Origin: Lichenifustis flavocetrariae | GTDB taxonomy: Bacteria > Pseudomonadota > Alphaproteobacteria > Rhizobiales > Beijerinckiaceae | DNA: 64,000 nt | Assembly: GCF_026130545.1 (NCBI RefSeq) | Contig: NZ_JAMOIM010000002.1 | Location: forward strand, 360,038 to 424,037 | Direction: 5' to 3' | Part shown: positions 61,656 through 64,000 of the stretch, in pieces | How positions within the stretch are numbered: position 1 is the first letter of the stretch | How the letters are laid out: the number at the start of each line of letters is the position of its first letter | The notes under the pieces: generated by a model | What the model was told of the DNA's origin: nothing | Databases searched by the model: none | What the model saw: the letters and a program-made list of their open reading frames with translations, nothing else | Translations under genes and position numbers: made by a program

Positions 61656-63221
61656 ATGAATGCATCGTCCAAGCCTGTCGCTGAGGTACCTGTCGACATC
61701 GTGGAACTTACCATCGCCGACATCCAGAACGGGTTCGCGGGAGGACGATTCACGTCGGAGACGCTGACGCGCCTGCATCTCGACCGGATCGAGACATACG
61801 AGCCCTACTACAACGCCTTCACGTTCATGAACCCGAAGGCCATGGATGAGGCGCGCGCCATCGACGCCCGCCGGGCGGCAGGCGAAAGTCTCGGTCCGTT
61901 GGCGGGGGTGCCGGTGGTCGTGAAGGAGGCAATGGATTTCGCGGGCCTCCCCTCGACGGCCGGCTGGGCGCCCTTGTCCAGTGCGGCGGGCGGTTTCGAC
62001 CTCATCCCGGAGCGCGACGCGCCGGTGGTGGCGCGGTTGCGAACGGCGGGCGCGGTGATCCTCGGCAAGACAAACATCCCGGCCTTCAGTCACGATGGAG
62101 CGCGCGCCAACACCAGCTGGGACGGCCCCACCTTCAATGCCGTGGACCGCGCCATCGCGCCCGGCGCGAGTTCGAGCGGCACCGCGACCGCCATCTCGGC
62201 CAGCTTCGCCGTGGTGGGCCTCGCGGAGGAGACCGGCGGCTCAATTCAAAATCCGGCGGCAGCGCAAAGCCTCGTCAGCGTGAAGCCAACTTTTGCCCTG
62301 GTGCCGAATACCGGGGTCGCGCCGCTGGCCGGCTCGACCCGCGATGTCGTGGGTCCGCACGGCCGTACAGTGACGGACACGGCACTGTTGCTTGACGTGC
62401 TGGCCGGCTACACAGCCGAGGATCCCAAGACCGTGGCGTCGATAGGCATGGTGCCGGCCGGTGGTTACACCAGCAAACTCGACAAGTCGGCGCTCAAAGG
62501 TGTGCGGCTGGGGCTTTATGGCCCGGGCTGGCGCAAGCAGCCGCTGTCCGAGGAGTGCCAAGCCCTCTACGCCAAAACCGTCGAGGAGCTGGAAAGTCTC
62601 GGTGCGACCGTGGTTGCTGATCCATTTGAAGGCACGGGCTTCACAGATCTCTCCCAACTCAACGGCGAATTCGATGATCGCGGCCTCGAATCGATCGCCT
62701 ACGACATGGAGATGTTCCTGCGTCGGCTCGGGTCTTCGGCTGCCGCAAACTCGTTCGCGGCTCTCAAAGCCAAGCTGCCGGAAGACCCGTTCGCACCGGA
62801 CGGCATTCTGGGCGCCCACGTGAAATCGATGCCGGTTCTGCGGGCCTCTCTTGAAGACCCGACCGCTGTACCGGACCTCAGCGGGTTTCTAGCGGCACGA
62901 CAGCACTATCTGACGATCTTCAATGCCGTCATGACCGAGCATCGCCTCGACGCACTCTCGTTTCCGCAATCTTCGGCCGCTCTGCCCGGCATTTTCGACG
63001 CGGCGACCTATCCGGCCACCACGGTCTCGGAAATGAACATCGCGGGACTTCCGGGTGTCACGGTCCCGGCGGGCCGGTTCCGCAATGGCTCGCCTTACAG
63101 CCTCCTCTTCGTCGGCCGCATGTGGAGCGAAGCATCTCTTCTCGGCTTCGCCTACGCGTATGAGCAAGCGACCCACCACCGGATCGTTCCGGAACTTGTC
63201 GCTTCGACCTACGCGGTGTGA
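61656..63221 (+). CDS. Amidase-signature hydrolase, divergent fourth member
   Basis: A 521-aa amidase unlike the other three. It keeps Lys in VPVVVKEAMDFAG near residues 87-99, an altered loop GASSSGTATAISAS near 169-182 and nucleophile Ser in EETGGSIQNPAAAQS near 190-204. The N-terminus and the C-terminal FNAVMTEHRLDALSFPQ differ from GatA-like forms and point to a separate subfamily (EC group amidase with larger substrates). It follows the cysteine hydrolase by 85 bases and is likely in the same transcript. Confidence 0.85.
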   Translation: MNASSKPVAEVPVDIVELTIADIQNGFAGGRFTSETLTRLHLDRIETYEPYYNAFTFMNPKAMDEARAIDARRAAGESLGPLAGVPVVVKEAMDFAGLPSTAGWAPLSSAAGGFDLIPERDAPVVARLRTAGAVILGKTNIPAFSHDGARANTSWDGPTFNAVDRAIAPGASSSGTATAISASFAVVGLAEETGGSIQNPAAAQSLVSVKPTFALVPNTGVAPLAGSTRDVVGPHGRTVTDTALLLDVLAGYTAEDPKTVASIGMVPAGGYTSKLDKSALKGVRLGLYGPGWRKQPLSEECQALYAKTVEELESLGATVVADPFEGTGFTDLSQLNGEFDDRGLESIAYDMEMFLRRLGSSAAANSFAALKAKLPEDPFAPDGILGAHVKSMPVLRASLEDPTAVPDLSGFLAARQHYLTIFNAVMTEHRLDALSFPQSSAALPGIFDAATYPATTVSEMNIAGLPGVTVPAGRFRNGSPYSLLFVGRMWSEASLLGFAYAYEQATHHRIVPELVASTYAV

Positions 63222-63358
63222 CCTCCTCCACTTCCGCAGATGCTCTTGCCTGTCCGCCGTCAACGCTCATGAGACAAACCGAGGTGTTTCGACGAGGGAG
63301 GGTTTCTGGCGCATCGTAGCCCTCAGAGAGCGAAGATGAGCCAGAATCCGGTCAGTCA

Positions 63359-63731
63359 AAGCCACCAGCCGAGAAGTTGGTCAGGGAGATCCGCCGCGCG
63401 ACGCGCAAGCACTATTCGGCCAAGGAGAAGATCCGCATCGAGACGACAACACCGAACCAGCTCTGACAGACGGACTTCACCTGCCTCAAAATAAGCGGGT
63501 GGGGCGAAGCGCGCCAGGGGTTACGACCTGCGTAGCAGGTTGAGGTGGCAGGCGGAGGGTGGTTCTATCTATCGACGGTGCTGGACGATTTCTCGCGGCT
63601 CACATCGTAGCCTGGAAGCTGTGTACCTCAATGGCGGCCAGCGACGTCACCGATACCCTGAACCTGGCTCTGCACGCGTCAGGACTGGACAATGTGGTCG
63701 TGCACCGTCCCAGGCTCTTGTCTAACAATAG
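63359..63731 (+). pseudogene. Decayed IS3-type transposase remnant
   Basis: Fragments of an IS3-family transposase are recognisable across frames: VREIRRATRKHYSAKEKIRI (OrfA start) from 63359, then directly NQL-stop-QTDFT of the OrfB DDE domain, GWFYLSTVLDDFSR near 63557-63598, and in another frame IVAWKLCTSMAASDVTDTLN and VVHRPRLLSNN up to about 63731. An in-frame stop replaces Trp, a roughly 45-base stretch is foreign, a frame change follows and the OrfA-OrfB middle is deleted. It cannot encode an active enzyme. It shows past insertion at the island's right edge. Confidence 0.75.
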
Positions 63732-64000
63732 ACCGTTTGGAGCCCGGCACCTCGCTCGGTCTTCGGATCATCGCGTCGATCGAAACCGTCGAAGGGCCTA
63801 CGGCAAGCGCGCACATTGACCTGCGTCTCCCAGCGGAAGGCGAGTCCGAAAACATGACGTGGGCCGTTGACGGAAGGTAAGGCTGATCTCTCAGTGTCAA
63901 CGGCGGTGCAATTCCAGGCCAGCGGGGCGGAGTAAAAGCAGGCCAGTGATGGTGAGACGTGGTGATGTGCAAAGGGGCGCCGATCGGGGCCCCTTTGCAC
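63732..64000. repeat. Gene-free right edge with terminal inverted-repeat-like sequence
   Basis: No gene is supported here. The last 34 bases hold a perfect 12-base inverted repeat, GTGCAAAGGGGC (63967-63978) and GCCCCTTTGCAC (63989-64000). From 63895 (TGTCAACGGCGG) the sequence with its repeated AGGCCAG words resembles the ends of IS21-type elements, so another insertion sequence may begin here and continue beyond the window. This is a tentative reading. Confidence 0.3.

Noticed and set aside
1..64000. CRISPR arrays, rRNA and tRNA genes
   Set aside because: No regularly spaced repeats and no rRNA- or tRNA-like sequences were noticed on reading either strand; a dedicated tRNA search was not possible.

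Overview
The window looks like a chromosomal segment of a GC-rich alphaproteobacterium, most likely of the order Hyphomicrobiales (Rhizobiales). This is inferred from gene content and order (tsaD-gpsA beside hemC-hemD, a fabA-fabB-fabI operon, many GTG/TTG starts, long translationally coupled operons) and not from any marker gene. I saw no rRNA, tRNA or CRISPR array. Almost all of the sequence is coding.

Region 1 (1-5572, + strand) is a nucleoside salvage operon: two permeases of a BMP/YufPQ-type nucleoside ABC importer (the first cut by the window edge), cytidine deaminase, purine nucleoside phosphorylase, thymidine/pyrimidine phosphorylase and a GhrA-like 2-hydroxyacid dehydrogenase. Most junctions overlap. 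Region 2 (5607-21445) is core housekeeping: a GT-C-like membrane protein divergent from a GT2 polyprenyl-phosphate glycosyltransferase; fabA-fabB-fabI; a MutT Nudix enzyme; an EVE-domain protein; gpsA and tsaD divergent from hemC-hemD; a DUF5872 protein; priA; an acyl-CoA synthetase; and RppH.

Region 3 (21487-26338) is a ribose-type sugar ABC importer with a divergent LysR regulator. Region 4 (26296-34675, - strand) is one apparent operon: class I glutamine amidotransferase, cupin, amidase, a polyamine-type ABC importer (binding protein, ATPase, two permeases) and a flavin-dependent oxidoreductase. It reads as an uptake-and-breakdown unit for an unidentified nitrogenous compound. Region 5 (34796-40402) is a patch of unrelated genes: a secreted DUF3443 protein with two aspartyl-protease-like motifs, a cupin, a LysR regulator whose C-terminus is frameshifted, and a copper-type P1B ATPase with two YHS domains.

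Region 6 (40608-63221) is the most interesting part: a roughly 23 kb amide/urea nitrogen island built around a divergent promoter region at about 54.2-54.5 kb. Leftwards runs a dipeptide-type ABC importer (DppABCDF-like), a formamidase, a large asparaginase-like protein with altered catalytic residues, and a divergent urease (ureE, ureF, fused ureAB, ureC, ureG, ureD). Rightwards runs an AtzG-like small protein, an AtzE-like amidase and two more, closely similar amidases. Beyond these lie a MarR regulator, a leaderless AmiC-like amide-binding protein, an isochorismatase-fold cysteine hydrolase and a fourth amidase. A near-perfect sigma-54 promoter faces dppA and a weaker one faces the amidase side, which fits control by nitrogen limitation. 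The likely logic is: import an amide-rich compound, cleave it stepwise to formamide, urea and ammonia, and hydrolyse the urea.

The right end (63222-64000) has no intact gene. It holds a decayed, internally deleted IS3-type transposase remnant and terminal repeat-like sequence at the window edge.
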